The notes: a model not told the origin generated them from the sequence alone. DNA of 31,605 bases from an uncultured Oscillospiraceae bacterium (GCA_900548355.1 URKR01000021.1:1-31605); one strand, 5' to 3'; positions 1 through 9,185 are shown, counted from the first letter of the stretch. Numbers and translations are program-made.

Positions 1-319
1 GGCTATGCCGCGAAATTGCGCGCAGCGCAATGCGTCAACAGGCGGAGCGAAGAGCGAGCCTGTTCCACTGCTATCGGCCGCCGCTCAGGCGGCCAATGCA
101 GGGGCGCCGCGCAGTGAACCATGTGCAAAACAGGCTATGCCGCGAAATTGCGCGCAGCGCAATGCGTCAACAGGCGGAGCGAAGAGCGAGCCTGTTCCAC
201 TGCTATCGGCCGCCGCTCAGGCGGCCAATGCAGGGGCGCCGCGCAGTGAACCATGTGCAAAACAGGCTATGCCGCGAAATTGCGCGCAGCGCAATGCGTC
301 AACAGGCGGAGCGAAGAGC
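1..319. repeat. 132-bp tandem repeat, about 2.4 copies, running off the left edge
   Basis: Copies start at 5, 137 and 269 (period exactly 132 bases). The first two are essentially identical, and the third breaks off after position 319. Each unit carries an inverted repeat AACAGGC/GCCTGTT and a GCCGCC-gctca-GGCGGC hairpin. Because 132 is a multiple of three, reading frames stay open through the array, and one is in frame with xfp. That would add 124 residues rich in Ala, Arg and Pro that phosphoketolases do not have, so I treat the array as non-coding. The true copy number is unknown because the array continues to the left. Confidence 0.93.
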
Positions 320-325
320 AAAATT

Positions 326-354
326 TTGCCGCCGTCCCGCCGCAGACATAGAAT
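326..354 (+). promoter_or_regulatory. possible xfp promoter
   Basis: TTGCCG (326-331) and TAGAAT (349-354) are separated by 17 bases, just past the edge of the tandem repeat. The predicted transcript would begin only a few bases before the ribosome site GAGGAGG (361-367). The short leader and imperfect -35 make this tentative. Confidence 0.35.
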
Positions 355-376
355 CAGAATGAGGAGGAAACAACCA

Positions 377-2746
377 ATGGACAAAACAGAACTGCAAAAA
401 ATCAACGCCTATTGGCGGGCGTCCAACTATCTGGCAGCCGGGCAGCTCTACCTGCTGGACAACCCGCTGCTGCGCCGGCCGCTGACCCGCGACGATGTCA
501 AGAAAAAGATCGTCGGCCACTGGGGCACCGTGCCGGGCCAGAACTTTGTGTATGTGCACCTGAACCGTGTAATCAAAAAGTATGACCAGGATATGATCTT
601 GATCTCGGGCCCGGGCCATGGCGGCAACTTCTTTGTTGCAAACGCTTATCTGGACGGCACCTATTCGGAGGTGTACCCGAACATCAGCCGTGATGAGGAA
701 GGTATGCGCAAGCTGTTCAAGCAGTTCAGCTTCCCCGGCGGCATCTCGAGCCATGTCGCGCCCGAAACCCCGGGTTCGATCAATGAGGGCGGCGAGCTGG
801 GCTATTCGATCGCCCACGCCTTTGGCGCCGTGTTCGACAACCCGGACCTGATCGCCGCCGTCACGGTTGGCGACGGCGAGGCCGAAACCGGCCCGCTGGC
901 CACCTCCTGGCAGAGCAACAAATTCCTGAACCCGGTCGGTGACGGCGCGGTGCTGCCGATCCTGCATCTGAACGGCTATAAAATCAGCAACCCGACCGTC
1001 TTTGGGCGGATGACCCGCGAAGAAATGGAGCATTTCTTCCTCGGCTGCTCCTGGAAACCCTATTTTGTCGAGGGCGACGAGCCGATGGCGATGCACGAAA
1101 AGATGGCCGAGACCCTGGATACCGTGGTGGAGGAAATCCACGATATCCAGCGCCGCGCCCGTGCCGGCGAGGATCTTGGCCATATCCAGTGGCCGATGAT
1201 TGTTCTGCGCACCCCGAAGGGCTGGACCGGGCCGAAGGTGGTGGACGGCAAGCCGATCGAAGGGACCTTCCGCGCCCATCAGGTGCCGATCGACCTGACG
1301 GTTGGCACCCCGAACCAGGAAGAGCATATGGCCCAGCTGGAAGAATGGCTGCGCAGCTACAAGCCGGAAGAACTGTTTGATGAAAACGGCACCCTGATCC
1401 CTGAATTGCAGGAACTGGCCCCCACCGGCGACCGCCGGATTGCGGCCAACCCGCACGCCAACGGCGGCAAGCTGCTGCATGACCTGCGCACGCCGGATTT
1501 CCGCAGCTATGCGGTGGATATCCCGTTCCCGGGCAGCGTCGAAAAGCAGGATATGATCGAGCTGGGCGGCTACATCCGCGATGTATTCAAGCTCAACGCC
1601 GACGCCAAGAACTTCCGTGTCTTCGGACCGGACGAAACCATGTCCAACCGGCTGTACAAATGCTTTGAGGCAGAAAACCGCGATTGGAACTCCTCAATGG
1701 TGGAAGGCGACGAATTCCTGGCCCGCAACGGCCGCATTATGGACTCGATGCTTTCCGAGCACCTGTGCGAAGGCTGGCTTGAAGGCTACCTGCTGACCGG
1801 CCGCCACGGCTTCTTTGCCTCTTACGAAAGCTTTATCCGCGTGGTTGATTCGATGGTCGCGCAGCATGCCAAGTGGCTGAAGGTGTGCAACCAGCTGCCC
1901 TGGCGGCAGAGCATCGCCTCGCTCAACCTGATTCTGACCTCCAATGTATGGCAGCAGGACCACAACGGCTTCACCCACCAGGACCCCGGCTTCCTTGACC
2001 ACATTGCGAACAAGAAAGCGGACGTGGTTCGCCTGTACCTGCCGCCGGATACCAACTGCCTGCTTTCCTGCTTCGATCACTGCATCCGCAGCCGGGATTA
2101 TGTCAACGTCCTTGTCACCTCGAAGCATCCGCGCCCGCAGTGGCTCACGATGGAGCAAGCCGTCAAGCACTGCACCCAGGGCGTCGGCATCTGGGACTGG
2201 GCTTCGAGCGACGCCGGCGAGGAACCCGACCTCGTGATGGCCTGCTGCGGCGACACCCCGACGCTGGAGACGCTGGCCGCTGTTACGATCCTGCGCGACG
2301 CGATGCCGGAGCTCAAGATCCGGGTCATCAATGTGGTGGACCTCATGAAGCTCGAACCCAGCACCAAGCACCCGCACGGTTTGTCCGATACGGATTACAA
2401 TGCGCTGTTCACCAAGGACAAGCCGATCATCTTCAACTTCCACGGTTATCCGACCCTGGTGCACGAGCTGACCTATGAGCGTGCCAACCGCAATCTGAGC
2501 GTCCATGGTTACCAGGAGGAAGGCACGATCACGACCCCGTTCGATATGCGTGTGCAGAATGAAATTGACCGCTTCCACCTTGTCAAGGATGCGATCAAGC
2601 ACCTGCCCCAGCTTGGCAACCGCGGCGCCTATCTGATCCAGCAGATGAACGACAAACTTGTTGAGCACAAGCAGTACATCCATGAAGTCGGCCAGGATCT
2701 GCCCGAAATCCTCAACTGGAAGTGGCACCTGCCGGAACAGAAGTGA
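377..2746 (+). CDS. xfp: phosphoketolase (xylulose-5-phosphate/fructose-6-phosphate)
   Basis: Thiamine-diphosphate enzyme that splits xylulose-5-P (and in many members fructose-6-P) with phosphate to give acetyl-phosphate plus a triose or tetrose phosphate. It is cytoplasmic and belongs to the pentose-phosphate/bifid-type shunt. The 789-residue product matches the family length of about 790-825. Seen: [11 protein letters not shown] near residue 47, SGPGHGG near 78 and the cofactor motif GDGEAETGP at 165-173. The ATG at 377 was chosen because it follows GAGGAGG at 361-367 with proper spacing. An upstream in-frame start at 5 lies within tandem repeats. The sequence does not decide whether it prefers xylulose-5-P or fructose-6-P. 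Confidence 0.96.
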   Translation: MDKTELQKINAYWRASNYLAAGQLYLLDNPLLRRPLTRDDVKKKIVGHWGTVPGQNFVYVHLNRVIKKYDQDMILISGPGHGGNFFVANAYLDGTYSEVYPNISRDEEGMRKLFKQFSFPGGISSHVAPETPGSINEGGELGYSIAHAFGAVFDNPDLIAAVTVGDGEAETGPLATSWQSNKFLNPVGDGAVLPILHLNGYKISNPTVFGRMTREEMEHFFLGCSWKPYFVEGDEPMAMHEKMAETLDTVVEEIHDIQRRARAGEDLGHIQWPMIVLRTPKGWTGPKVVDGKPIEGTFRAHQVPIDLTVGTPNQEEHMAQLEEWLRSYKPEELFDENGTLIPELQELAPTGDRRIAANPHANGGKLLHDLRTPDFRSYAVDIPFPGSVEKQDMIELGGYIRDVFKLNADAKNFRVFGPDETMSNRLYKCFEAENRDWNSSMVEGDEFLARNGRIMDSMLSEHLCEGWLEGYLLTGRHGFFASYESFIRVVDSMVAQHAKWLKVCNQLPWRQSIASLNLILTSNVWQQDHNGFTHQDPGFLDHIANKKADVVRLYLPPDTNCLLSCFDHCIRSRDYVNVLVTSKHPRPQWLTMEQAVKHCTQGVGIWDWASSDAGEEPDLVMACCGDTPTLETLAAVTILRDAMPELKIRVINVVDLMKLEPSTKHPHGLSDTDYNALFTKDKPIIFNFHGYPTLVHELTYERANRNLSVHGYQEEGTITTPFDMRVQNEIDRFHLVKDAIKHLPQLGNRGAYLIQQMNDKLVEHKQYIHEVGQDLPEILNWKWHLPEQK

Positions 2747-2783
2747 ACCCGTGACGCAGCCCCATGAGTTGGAGAGGCTGAGC

Positions 2784-2870
2784 GTTTAGAGTTCCGAGTC
2801 TTAAGGAACGCGCCTGCAGCGCGATTATGAAAAGAAAACCGGAAACCGCCGGCTGAATTTTTAAATCGCG
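2784..2870. repeat. degenerate member of a dispersed intergenic repeat family
   Basis: After xfp the order is GTTTAGAGTT (2784), a hairpin CGCGC-ctgca-GCGCG (2809-2823), an A-rich block and AAATCGCG (2863-2870). The same modules in the same order recur at 5130-5224 and 11361-11439. No coding sequence is seen between xfp and the pgk promoter. Confidence 0.6.
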
Positions 2871-2929
2871 TTGCGGGTGCGTTTTTGTTTTCGGCGCTCA
2901 AGTCTAGTTAAAAAACTATCAGCTTCCTC

Positions 2930-2958
2930 TTGCGCGCGGGGGGGATTCTGCGTATAAT
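2930..2958 (+). promoter_or_regulatory. pgk promoter
   Basis: TTGCGC (2930-2935), 17-base spacer, perfect TATAAT (2953-2958). It lies about 80 bases before the pgk start, giving a leader of roughly 70 bases with no obvious structure. No other promoter-like element is seen in the 290-base xfp-pgk gap. Confidence 0.75.
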
Positions 2959-3036
2959 AGAAGCAGGTACGGCGATTGTGCTCAGGGCCGACGCCGGATC
3001 AATGATTTGCAAATGTGATCGAGAGGAGTTTTTACC

Positions 3037-4245
3037 ATGGGTTTGGGCAAAAAGACCATCGACGATGAAAACTACGCCGGCAAGCGGGTGCTTGTCCGCT
3101 GTGACTTCAACGTCCCGATGAAGGACGGCGTCATCACCAACGACAACCGTATCAACGCCGCGCTGCCGACCATCCAGAAGCTGATTAAGGACGGCGCCAA
3201 GGTGATCCTGTGCAGCCATCTCGGCAAGCCGAAGAATGGCCCCGAAGCCAAGTTCAGCCTTGCGCCGGTTGCGACCCGCCTGGCGGAAAAACTCGGCCAG
3301 CCGGTCACCTTCGCCGATGACGACAATGTTGTCGGCCCCAAGGCCAAGGCCGCTGCCGCCACGATGGGCAACGGCGATGTTGTGCTGCTGCAGAACACCC
3401 GCTTCCGTAAGGAAGAAACCAAGAACGAAGATACCTTCAGCCAGGAGCTCGCTTCCCTGGCCGATGCATATGTGGATGATGCGTTCGGCTCCTGCCACCG
3501 CGCCCACTGCTCTACCGCCGGCGTGACCAAGTATGTCACCGATACCGCGGTCGGCTATCTGATGGAAAAGGAAATCAAGTACCTCGGCAATGCGGTGAAC
3601 GATCCTGTCCGTCCCTTCACCGCCATCCTCGGCGGCGCCAAGGTTGCGGACAAGCTCAACGTCATCGCCAACCTGCTGGAGAAGGTCGATACCCTCATCA
3701 TCGGCGGCGGCATGGCCTACACCTTCCTCAAAGCCCAGGGCTATGAGATTGGCAAGAGCCTGTGCGACGATTCGAAGCTCGACTACTGCAAGGAGATGAT
3801 GGCCAAGGCCGAGGCCAAGGGCGTCAAGCTGCTGCTGCCGGTCGATACCGCCTGCATCACCGACTTCCCCGACCCGATCGACGCGCCGGTTGACACCAAG
3901 ATCTACCCCGTCACCGAGATGCCGGCCGATATGGAAGGCTGTGACATTGGCCCCGCCACCATGAAGCTGTTTGCCGACGCCGTCATGGCTTCCAAGACGG
4001 TTGTTTGGAACGGCCCGATGGGCGTGTTTGAAAACCCGACGCTGGCTGCCGGCACCCTCGCGGTTGCCAAGGCGATGGCCGAAAGCGACGCCACCACCGT
4101 CATCGGCGGCGGTGATTCCGCGGCGGCTGTCCAGCAGATGGGCCTGGGCGACAAGATGACCCACATCTCCACCGGCGGCGGCGCCTCGCTCGAATACCTC
4201 GAAGGCAAGGAACTGCCCGGCATCGCCTGCATCCAGAACGCCTAA
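3037..4245 (+). CDS. pgk: phosphoglycerate kinase
   Basis: Reversible transfer of the acyl-phosphate of 1,3-bisphosphoglycerate to ADP, the first ATP-yielding step of lower glycolysis, in the cytoplasm. The 402 residues are the usual bacterial length. Seen: N-terminal substrate motif [18 protein letters not shown] in the middle, GGAKVADK, and the C-terminal nucleotide motif GGGDSAAAV followed by STGGGASLE. The start at 3037 follows GAGAGGAG at 3021-3028. It has its own promoter upstream and a strong terminator downstream, so it is probably mostly monocistronic. The usual partner gap (glyceraldehyde-3-phosphate dehydrogenase) is not adjacent. Confidence 0.98.
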   Translation: MGLGKKTIDDENYAGKRVLVRCDFNVPMKDGVITNDNRINAALPTIQKLIKDGAKVILCSHLGKPKNGPEAKFSLAPVATRLAEKLGQPVTFADDDNVVGPKAKAAAATMGNGDVVLLQNTRFRKEETKNEDTFSQELASLADAYVDDAFGSCHRAHCSTAGVTKYVTDTAVGYLMEKEIKYLGNAVNDPVRPFTAILGGAKVADKLNVIANLLEKVDTLIIGGGMAYTFLKAQGYEIGKSLCDDSKLDYCKEMMAKAEAKGVKLLLPVDTACITDFPDPIDAPVDTKIYPVTEMPADMEGCDIGPATMKLFADAVMASKTVVWNGPMGVFENPTLAAGTLAVAKAMAESDATTVIGGGDSAAAVQQMGLGDKMTHISTGGGASLEYLEGKELPGIACIQNA

Positions 4246-4277
4246 GGTATATCTGAAACTGTATAGGAAACCGCAGC

Positions 4278-4306
4278 GCGCGGCGGCTCGGCCGCCGCGC
4301 CTTTTT
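4278..4306 (+). terminator. pgk intrinsic terminator
   Basis: Perfect 10-bp stem GCGCGGCGGC (4278-4287) / GCCGCCGCGC (4291-4300) with a TCG loop, followed by TTTTT (4302-4306). It lies 32 bases after the pgk stop. Confidence 0.93.
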
Positions 4307-4349
4307 CGGTAGAATTTGGTATTGTATAAAATGAAGGAGATTCAACGCT

Positions 4350-5120
4350 ATGGATAAACAGAACCGCAAAGCCATCATTGCCGGCAACTGGAAGATGAAC
4401 AAAACCCCGACCGAGGCCGGGCTGCTGCTGGATGATTTGATCCCGCAGGTTGAGTACGCCGGCTGCGAAGTTGTCGTCTGCGTGCCTGCCACCGACCTGG
4501 CTGTCGCCGTTGCCAAGTGCGCGGGCACCAACGTCCATGTCGGCGCCCAGAACGTCCACTTTGAAAAGTCCGGCGCCTTCACCGGCGAGATCAGTGCGGA
4601 TATGCTCGTTGACCTCGGGGTGGAGTATGTGGTCATCGGCCATTCTGAGCGCCGCCAGTATTTTGCCGAAACCGACGAAACGGTCAACAAGCGCACCAAG
4701 GCCGCGCTGGCAGCCGGCCTCAAGCCGATCATCTGTGTCGGCGAAAGCCTTGACCAGCGTGAGCAGGGCGTGACCGAAGAACTCGTCCGCATGCAGGTCA
4801 AGATCGCGCTCGGCGGCGTCAGCGCCGAGGAACTCAAAAACGTCGTCATCGCCTATGAGCCGATCTGGGCCATTGGCACCGGCCGCACCGCCACCGCCGA
4901 CCAGGCCCAGGAAGTCTGCGCGGCGATCCGCAAGGTGGTCGGAGAGCTCTACGGCGAGGATGCCGCAAAGGGCCTGACCGTGCAGTACGGCGGCAGCATG
5001 AACGCCGGCAACGCGGCGGAACTGCTCTCGAAGCCGGATGTGGACGGCGGCCTGATCGGCGGCGCTTCGCTCAAAGCCGACCAGTTTGCCATCATCGTCG
5101 CCGCGGCGACGAAGGGCTGA
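4350..5120 (+). CDS. tpiA: triosephosphate isomerase
   Basis: Interconverts dihydroxyacetone phosphate and glyceraldehyde-3-phosphate; a cytoplasmic TIM barrel. The 256 residues are the typical length. Catalytic residues are visible: Lys15 in NWKMNK, His98 in IGHSERR and Glu170 in YEPIWAIGTG. The phosphate-binding VQYGGS is near the C-terminus. The ATG at 4350 follows AAGGAGA (4334-4340). A weak TATAAA (4325-4330) lies just before it but has no good -35, so the gene may be transcribed by readthrough from pgk or from this weak promoter. Confidence 0.98.
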   Translation: MDKQNRKAIIAGNWKMNKTPTEAGLLLDDLIPQVEYAGCEVVVCVPATDLAVAVAKCAGTNVHVGAQNVHFEKSGAFTGEISADMLVDLGVEYVVIGHSERRQYFAETDETVNKRTKAALAAGLKPIICVGESLDQREQGVTEELVRMQVKIALGGVSAEELKNVVIAYEPIWAIGTGRTATADQAQEVCAAIRKVVGELYGEDAAKGLTVQYGGSMNAGNAAELLSKPDVDGGLIGGASLKADQFAIIVAAATKG

Positions 5121-5129
5121 GGTTTTAGT

Positions 5130-5224
5130 GTTTAGAGTTGAGAGTTTAGATGTGGTGTGCGCTTGCGCGCGCGGTTTTAGAAAATAGCCGCTATGCTTCT
5201 CGTTTCTCTTTCAAATCGCGCCGT
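5130..5224. repeat. dispersed intergenic repeat, copy in the tpiA-gpmI gap
   Basis: Contains GTTTAGAGTT, then GAGAGTTTAGATGTGGTG (5140-5157; 17 of 18 bases match 11361-11378), an alternating GC hairpin around TGCGCTTGCGCGCGCG, an AAAATAG block and AAATCGCGCCGT (5213-5224; identical to 11428-11439). The rest of the 222-base gap to gpmI shows no gene and no convincing promoter. Confidence 0.75.
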
Positions 5225-5342
5225 CAGGCGCCCCTTATCGAAACTTTAAACGGTTAACGCTGAACTCTATAACAACGGCAACCCGCAAGTATGAATTGCA
5301 CTGTTCAATAGCCCAAGACAACGCTTATAAGGGAGCATCACA

Positions 5343-6872
5343 ATGAGCAAAAAACCTGTTCTTCTTTGCATCATGGACGGCTTCGGCTGGACACCCGACC
5401 ACAAGGAGGGCAACGCCGTCGAGGCCGCCAACACCCCAAATCTGGATAAAATCTTTTCCACCTACCCGATGACCACCATCGAGGCTTCGGGCATGGCCGT
5501 CGGCCTGCCCAACGGCCAGATGGGCAACTCCGAAGTTGGCCACACCAATATGGGCGCCGGCCGCATCGTCTACCAGCAATTGACCCTGATTACCAAATCG
5601 ATCGAAGACGGAGAAATGAAGAAAAACCCCGTGCTGGTCAAGAATATGAAGGCCGCCATCGACGCGGGCAAGGCCATCCACCTGATGGGTCTTGTCGGCA
5701 CCGGCGGCGTGCACAGCCATGCCGACCACTGGTTCGGCGTGCTGGATATGGCCAAGCACATGGGCGCGACCAAGGTCTACCTGCACTGCATCATGGACGG
5801 CCGCGACACCGACCCGCACTCCGGCAAGGGCTTCCTGGCGGACCTGCAGAAAAAGCTTGACGAACTCGGCATCGGTGAGATCGCGACAGTCACCGGCCGC
5901 TACTATGCGATGGACCGCGACAAGAACTGGGATCGCGAGGAGAAGGCCTACGCCGCTTTTGTCTACGGCGAGGGCGAGCGCGCTGCCAACGCCCAGGAAG
6001 CGATTGACAAGAGCTATGAAAACGGCGTGACCGATGAGTTTGTCGTACCGGTCATCACCTGCGAGGGCGGCCGGGTTGAGGCCGGCGATACCGTCATCTT
6101 CATGAACTTCCGCCCCGACCGCGCCCGCCAGATGACCCGCATCTTTGTCGATGACGAGTTTGACGGGTTTGAACGCCGCTACGGCCGTTTCCCGGTCAAC
6201 TATGTCTGCATGGCCGAGTATGATGCCACGATGCCCAACTGCGAAGTGGCCTATCCGCCGGTTGAGCTGCACAATGTGCTTGGCGAATGGCTGTCCAAGC
6301 ACGGCAAGACCCAGCTGCGCATTGCCGAGACCGAGAAGTACGCCCATGTCACCTTCTTCTTCAACGGCGGCGTGGAAGCCCCCTATGAGGGGGAGGATCG
6401 CAAGGTTGTGCCGAGCCCGAAGGTCGCCACCTACGATCTCAAGCCCGAGATGAGCGAGCCCGAGGTCGCGGCCGAGTGCTGCGCCCGGATCGAGAGCGGC
6501 AAGTACGACGTCATCATCCTGAACTTTGCCAACTGCGACATGGTCGGCCACACCGGTGTGTTTGACGCGGCGGTTAAAGCCGTGGAAGCGGTGGACGAAG
6601 GCGTCGGCAAGGTTGTGGATTCGGTGCTCAAGATGGGCGGCGTCGTGTTCCTGACCGCCGACCACGGCAACGCCGAGAAGATGACGAACCCCGACGGCAC
6701 CCCCTTCACCGCCCACACCACCAACCCGGTGCCCTTCGCGGTGATCGGCGCGGGCGATGTGAAGCTGCGGGAAGGCGGCTGCCTGGCCGATATCGCCCCC
6801 ACCATGATGCCCTATATCGGCATTGAAACCCCGGCGGATATGACCGGCAAGAGCATCATCGTCAATGAATAA
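5343..6872 (+). CDS. gpmI: 2,3-bisphosphoglycerate-independent phosphoglycerate mutase
   Basis: Interconverts 3- and 2-phosphoglycerate through a phosphoserine intermediate, using two Mn2+ ions; cytoplasmic, alkaline-phosphatase superfamily. The 509 residues match the family length of about 510. Seen: metal-binding MDGFG with Asp12, phospho-acceptor Ser63 in GQMGNSEVGHTNMGAG, the HSHADHW segment, GRDTDP, and C-terminal metal ligands in NCDMVGHTG and TADHGNAEKM. The start follows AAGGGAG (5329-5334). It lies downstream of tpiA but is separated from it by a repeat-filled gap. Confidence 0.98.
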   Translation: MSKKPVLLCIMDGFGWTPDHKEGNAVEAANTPNLDKIFSTYPMTTIEASGMAVGLPNGQMGNSEVGHTNMGAGRIVYQQLTLITKSIEDGEMKKNPVLVKNMKAAIDAGKAIHLMGLVGTGGVHSHADHWFGVLDMAKHMGATKVYLHCIMDGRDTDPHSGKGFLADLQKKLDELGIGEIATVTGRYYAMDRDKNWDREEKAYAAFVYGEGERAANAQEAIDKSYENGVTDEFVVPVITCEGGRVEAGDTVIFMNFRPDRARQMTRIFVDDEFDGFERRYGRFPVNYVCMAEYDATMPNCEVAYPPVELHNVLGEWLSKHGKTQLRIAETEKYAHVTFFFNGGVEAPYEGEDRKVVPSPKVATYDLKPEMSEPEVAAECCARIESGKYDVIILNFANCDMVGHTGVFDAAVKAVEAVDEGVGKVVDSVLKMGGVVFLTADHGNAEKMTNPDGTPFTAHTTNPVPFAVIGAGDVKLREGGCLADIAPTMMPYIGIETPADMTGKSIIVNE

Positions 6873-6893
6873 ACGGGTGCGAAACCCATAAAC

Positions 6894-6942
6894 AAACATC
6901 ACCCCACCTGGCGGAACCACTGCCGGGCGGGGTGATGTTTTT
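6894..6942. terminator. bidirectional terminator between gpmI and the converging NERD gene
   Basis: AAACATCACCCC (6894-6905) pairs with GGGGTGATGTTT (6929-6940), and the stem runs into TTTTT (6938-6942). On the other strand the stem is followed by TTTGTTTA, so it can serve the gene ending at 6957 as well. Confidence 0.9.
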
Positions 6943-6956
6943 GGCTGTGATAGGGG

Positions 6957-7880
6957 TCAGGATGAAGAAGGTTGCGTATACCGGCATTTGGGATAGTTGG
7001 TGCACCCCCAAAAACGGGTGCCGGCTTTTTTCCCTTTGGTGGCTGTCCGCAGGATGAGTATCCCCCCGCAGCGAGGGCAGACGGGAGGAGTATCTGCAGC
7101 ACCCTGAGGCACTGGTTGGGGATGCGCTGCTTCCGAACCGGCAACCGCAGGCTTTTTGCAGGTCTTGGCCTTGGCGGCAGGCTGCTTGGCCTGGATGGCT
7201 TGGATGTGAGCGAGTTTTTGCACTTCACTGACCTGGGTGAGCGGTTCGAGCTTAGTATACAGTTGATCAATCTCGTCGGCCGTCAACAGATGGCCGGTTT
7301 TGCGTACGTTGCTTTTCACGGCGGCCAACAGCGCGTTGCGGTTGACAACATGGTGCTGCCCGTTGGTCAGGGTGACTTTTTTCAGAGTGCAGCGGTTGCT
7401 GAACACAATATAAGAAAAGAAGGTGTCCGGCGCCTGACCAAGGTACTGGCTCAACCATTTCAGGTGTACCTTATTTTGCAGAATGGGATTGAAAAAACGC
7501 GCCTTTTTCGAGCGCCCGCGCCCGGCGGGCAGGGTCTGGGTCCAGTATGCCTGGTTTTCGTCGCCAAAAATCCAGCCGCTGTAATTCTTTGATTCTAACA
7601 CATACACGCCGGATTCATGCAGGAGAATCACGTCAATTTCTGTCGTTTCACCGTTGTCTTTTGGGAGATAACAATTGAACAGAAACCGTTTGTGGCCGTC
7701 CAATCTTTCAAGGTTTTTCCAAGTCAGGAATTCCCCGTATAAACCTTTGTTCAGATAGGTGGCCAAAAAGGAATTGTGAGTCTGCATATAGTAAAGGGTG
7801 CGTTTGTGTTGCCGCGAGGAAAATCCGTACCAGACAGCGAGAACAACGAAAAAGCTCAAACTGAACAACAGACCCATCAT
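6957..7880 (-). CDS. NERD-domain (nuclease-related) membrane-anchored protein with topoisomerase-type zinc ribbon
   Basis: 307 residues. An N-terminal hydrophobic segment (about 2-20) should anchor it in the membrane. A NERD domain follows (about 45-170), with GxxGE-like YGE (48-50), EID (81-83) and ESKNY (96-100), the pattern of PD-(D/E)xK-type nuclease folds. A basic Ala/Lys/Pro linker leads to a four-Cys zinc ribbon (Cys267, 270, 292, 299) of the topoisomerase I C-terminal type. Its substrate is unknown; DNA handling is an inference. The start at 7880 was chosen because GGAGAG lies just upstream and a consensus promoter sits at 7912-7940, which leaves a longer 354-codon start outside the transcript. 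Base composition is visibly more AT-rich than its neighbours, suggesting later acquisition. Confidence 0.85.
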   Translation of the reverse strand: MMGLLFSLSFFVVLAVWYGFSSRQHKRTLYYMQTHNSFLATYLNKGLYGEFLTWKNLERLDGHKRFLFNCYLPKDNGETTEIDVILLHESGVYVLESKNYSGWIFGDENQAYWTQTLPAGRGRSKKARFFNPILQNKVHLKWLSQYLGQAPDTFFSYIVFSNRCTLKKVTLTNGQHHVVNRNALLAAVKSNVRKTGHLLTADEIDQLYTKLEPLTQVSEVQKLAHIQAIQAKQPAAKAKTCKKPAVAGSEAAHPQPVPQGAADTPPVCPRCGGILILRTATKGKKAGTRFWGCTNYPKCRYTQPSSS

Positions 7881-7911
7881 ACGATCACTCTCCAATAATT
7901 GGGATGGATCC

Positions 7912-7940
7912 ATTATAATGCAAAAAGAGAAAAAACACAA
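7912..7940 (-). promoter_or_regulatory. promoter of the NERD gene
   Basis: On the minus strand: TTGTGT (7940-7935), 17-base spacer, TATAAT (7917-7912). It lies about 32 bases before the chosen ATG at 7880 and so supports that start. Confidence 0.75.
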
Positions 7941-7976
7941 GCCAACGAGAAAAAGGCGCTGATGGAAGGGGATGCG

Positions 7977-8010
7977 AAAAAATCTGCATAAAGAACAAAG
8001 TTTGTGCAGC
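7977..8010 (-). terminator. possible terminator after the yrbG-like gene
   Basis: On the minus strand CTGCA...TGCAG with an inner CAAA/TTTG pairing is followed by ATTTTTT (T-run at 7982-7977). A one-sided bulge weakens it, but its position a few bases after the stop at 8014 fits. Confidence 0.5.
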
Positions 8011-8013
8011 CTT

Positions 8014-8973
8014 TTATACAAACTGCCCTACGCAGAAAGCGGCGTAGATGGCAAGCAGGGCGACGCCCTGGGGGCGGGACAGGCGGCCGCGGAGAAGCGT
8101 CGGCAGGATCAGCAGCGCGCTGACCAGCGCAAGCACCGGCAGATCGAGTGCGAGCGAACGGTTGACCCCGAACAGCTGCCGACCCTGCGGGACGGAGAAA
8201 GGGGCCAGCGTGGAGGCCACCCCGGTGACCAGCGCCAGGTTCAAAAAATTGGCCCCGATCACATTGCCGAGCGAAAGCGCGCTGTGCCCCTTGGCCAGCG
8301 CAGTGATGGCGGTGGCAAGCTCCGGCAGCGAGGTTCCGAGCGCGACAAAAGTCAGCGCGATGACGCTCTCCGGCACGCCGAGCGCTTCGGCCAGCACGGT
8401 GCCATGGTCAACAAGCAGATCCGCCCCGAGGGCAATCGCGGCCGCGCCGGCGACCAGCCCCAGGATGGTTTTCCCCAACGCAGCCGGGGGCTCCTGGGGT
8501 ATGGTAGAGTCTGCGGCGGGCGCGGCGCGCATCTGGCGCAGCGAAAGCAGCAGGTAAACCGCAAAGACGCCGAGCAGCAAAAGCCCGGCCCCGCGGCTGA
8601 AAACGCCGGTTGTGTAGGCCACACCGGCAAAAAGAACCGCCGCCACCGTGAAAAGGGCGGCCGGCAGCCGCAGGCTTTTGGCATCGGCCGCGCCGGGGCG
8701 CACGGCGGCCGATACCGCCGCGACCAGCGCCGTGTTGCAGATGACAGACCCGATTGCGTTGCCATAGGCCATCTCACCGTGGCCGGACAACGCCGAGGTG
8801 GTGGAAACCATGACCTCCGGCAGGGTGGTGCCGATGGAGACAATCGTGGAACCGATTAAAATTTCAGGCAGACGGAAACGCCGGGCCAGTGCGGTGGCGG
8901 CATCGACAAACCAGTCCCCGCCCTTGACCAGCAGCGCCAGGCCGACGAGGAACAGCAGAACAGAAACGAGCAT
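8014..8973 (-). CDS. yrbG: calcium/sodium antiporter, YrbG family
   Basis: Inner-membrane cation/Ca2+ exchanger of the CaCA superfamily, expected to expel Ca2+ in exchange for Na+ or H+. The 319 residues (about 10 membrane segments) match the family. Both diagnostic alpha repeats are visible: GSTIVSIGTTLPE with GNAIGS (about 41-80) and TFVALGTSLPELATA with GNVIGAN (about 208-245), joined by a short hydrophilic Ala/Pro loop near 150-165. The start at 8973 was chosen because AAGGAGG precedes it by 7 bases. Longer reading to 9111 would cross its own promoter. It is divergent from the amidotransferase gene at 9186. Confidence 0.94.
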   Translation of the reverse strand: MLVSVLLFLVGLALLVKGGDWFVDAATALARRFRLPEILIGSTIVSIGTTLPEVMVSTTSALSGHGEMAYGNAIGSVICNTALVAAVSAAVRPGAADAKSLRLPAALFTVAAVLFAGVAYTTGVFSRGAGLLLLGVFAVYLLLSLRQMRAAPAADSTIPQEPPAALGKTILGLVAGAAAIALGADLLVDHGTVLAEALGVPESVIALTFVALGTSLPELATAITALAKGHSALSLGNVIGANFLNLALVTGVASTLAPFSVPQGRQLFGVNRSLALDLPVLALVSALLILPTLLRGRLSRPQGVALLAIYAAFCVGQFV

Positions 8974-9048
8974 GGCAGCCCTCCTTACGGTGCATAAAAA
9001 TACAAAACGTACAATATTGTGCGGGAAATGCGATGGAATGATACAAAT

Positions 9049-9078
9049 AGTATAACATTCGAGCGGGATATCCGTCAA
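9049..9078 (-). promoter_or_regulatory. yrbG promoter
   Basis: On the minus strand: TTGACG (9078-9073), 18-base spacer, TATACT (9054-9049), about 76 bases before the start at 8973. It is back to back with the forward promoter at 9106-9134. Confidence 0.75.
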
Positions 9079-9105
9079 GAGCCGGGCGGTTTCCGGGCTG
9101 CCCCG

Positions 9106-9134
9106 TTGCACAATGCGGCCAAATGGGGTATGAT
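9106..9134 (+). promoter_or_regulatory. promoter of the first amidotransferase gene
   Basis: TTGCAC (9106-9111), 17-base spacer, TATGAT (9129-9134), about 50 bases before the ATG at 9186. The -35 boxes of this and the divergent yrbG promoter are only 27 bases apart. Confidence 0.75.
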
Positions 9135-9185
9135 AGAACTATACAAATCACGCCCGCCCTGCGGGCCGGGAAAAGGAGAATCCCC

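Noticed and set aside
1..319. CRISPR array
   Set aside because: The repeats are directly adjacent 132-bp units with no unique spacers and no cas genes.
5..376. An in-frame 124-residue extension of phosphoketolase through the tandem repeats
   Set aside because: The family starts near MDK, a good ribosome site precedes 377, and the extension is only repeat-encoded low-complexity sequence open in more than one frame.
5296..5331. Promoter for gpmI (TTGCAC or TTCAAT with TATAAG)
   Set aside because: Spacing is 24 bases for the first pair; the second is weak and its -10 touches the ribosome site.
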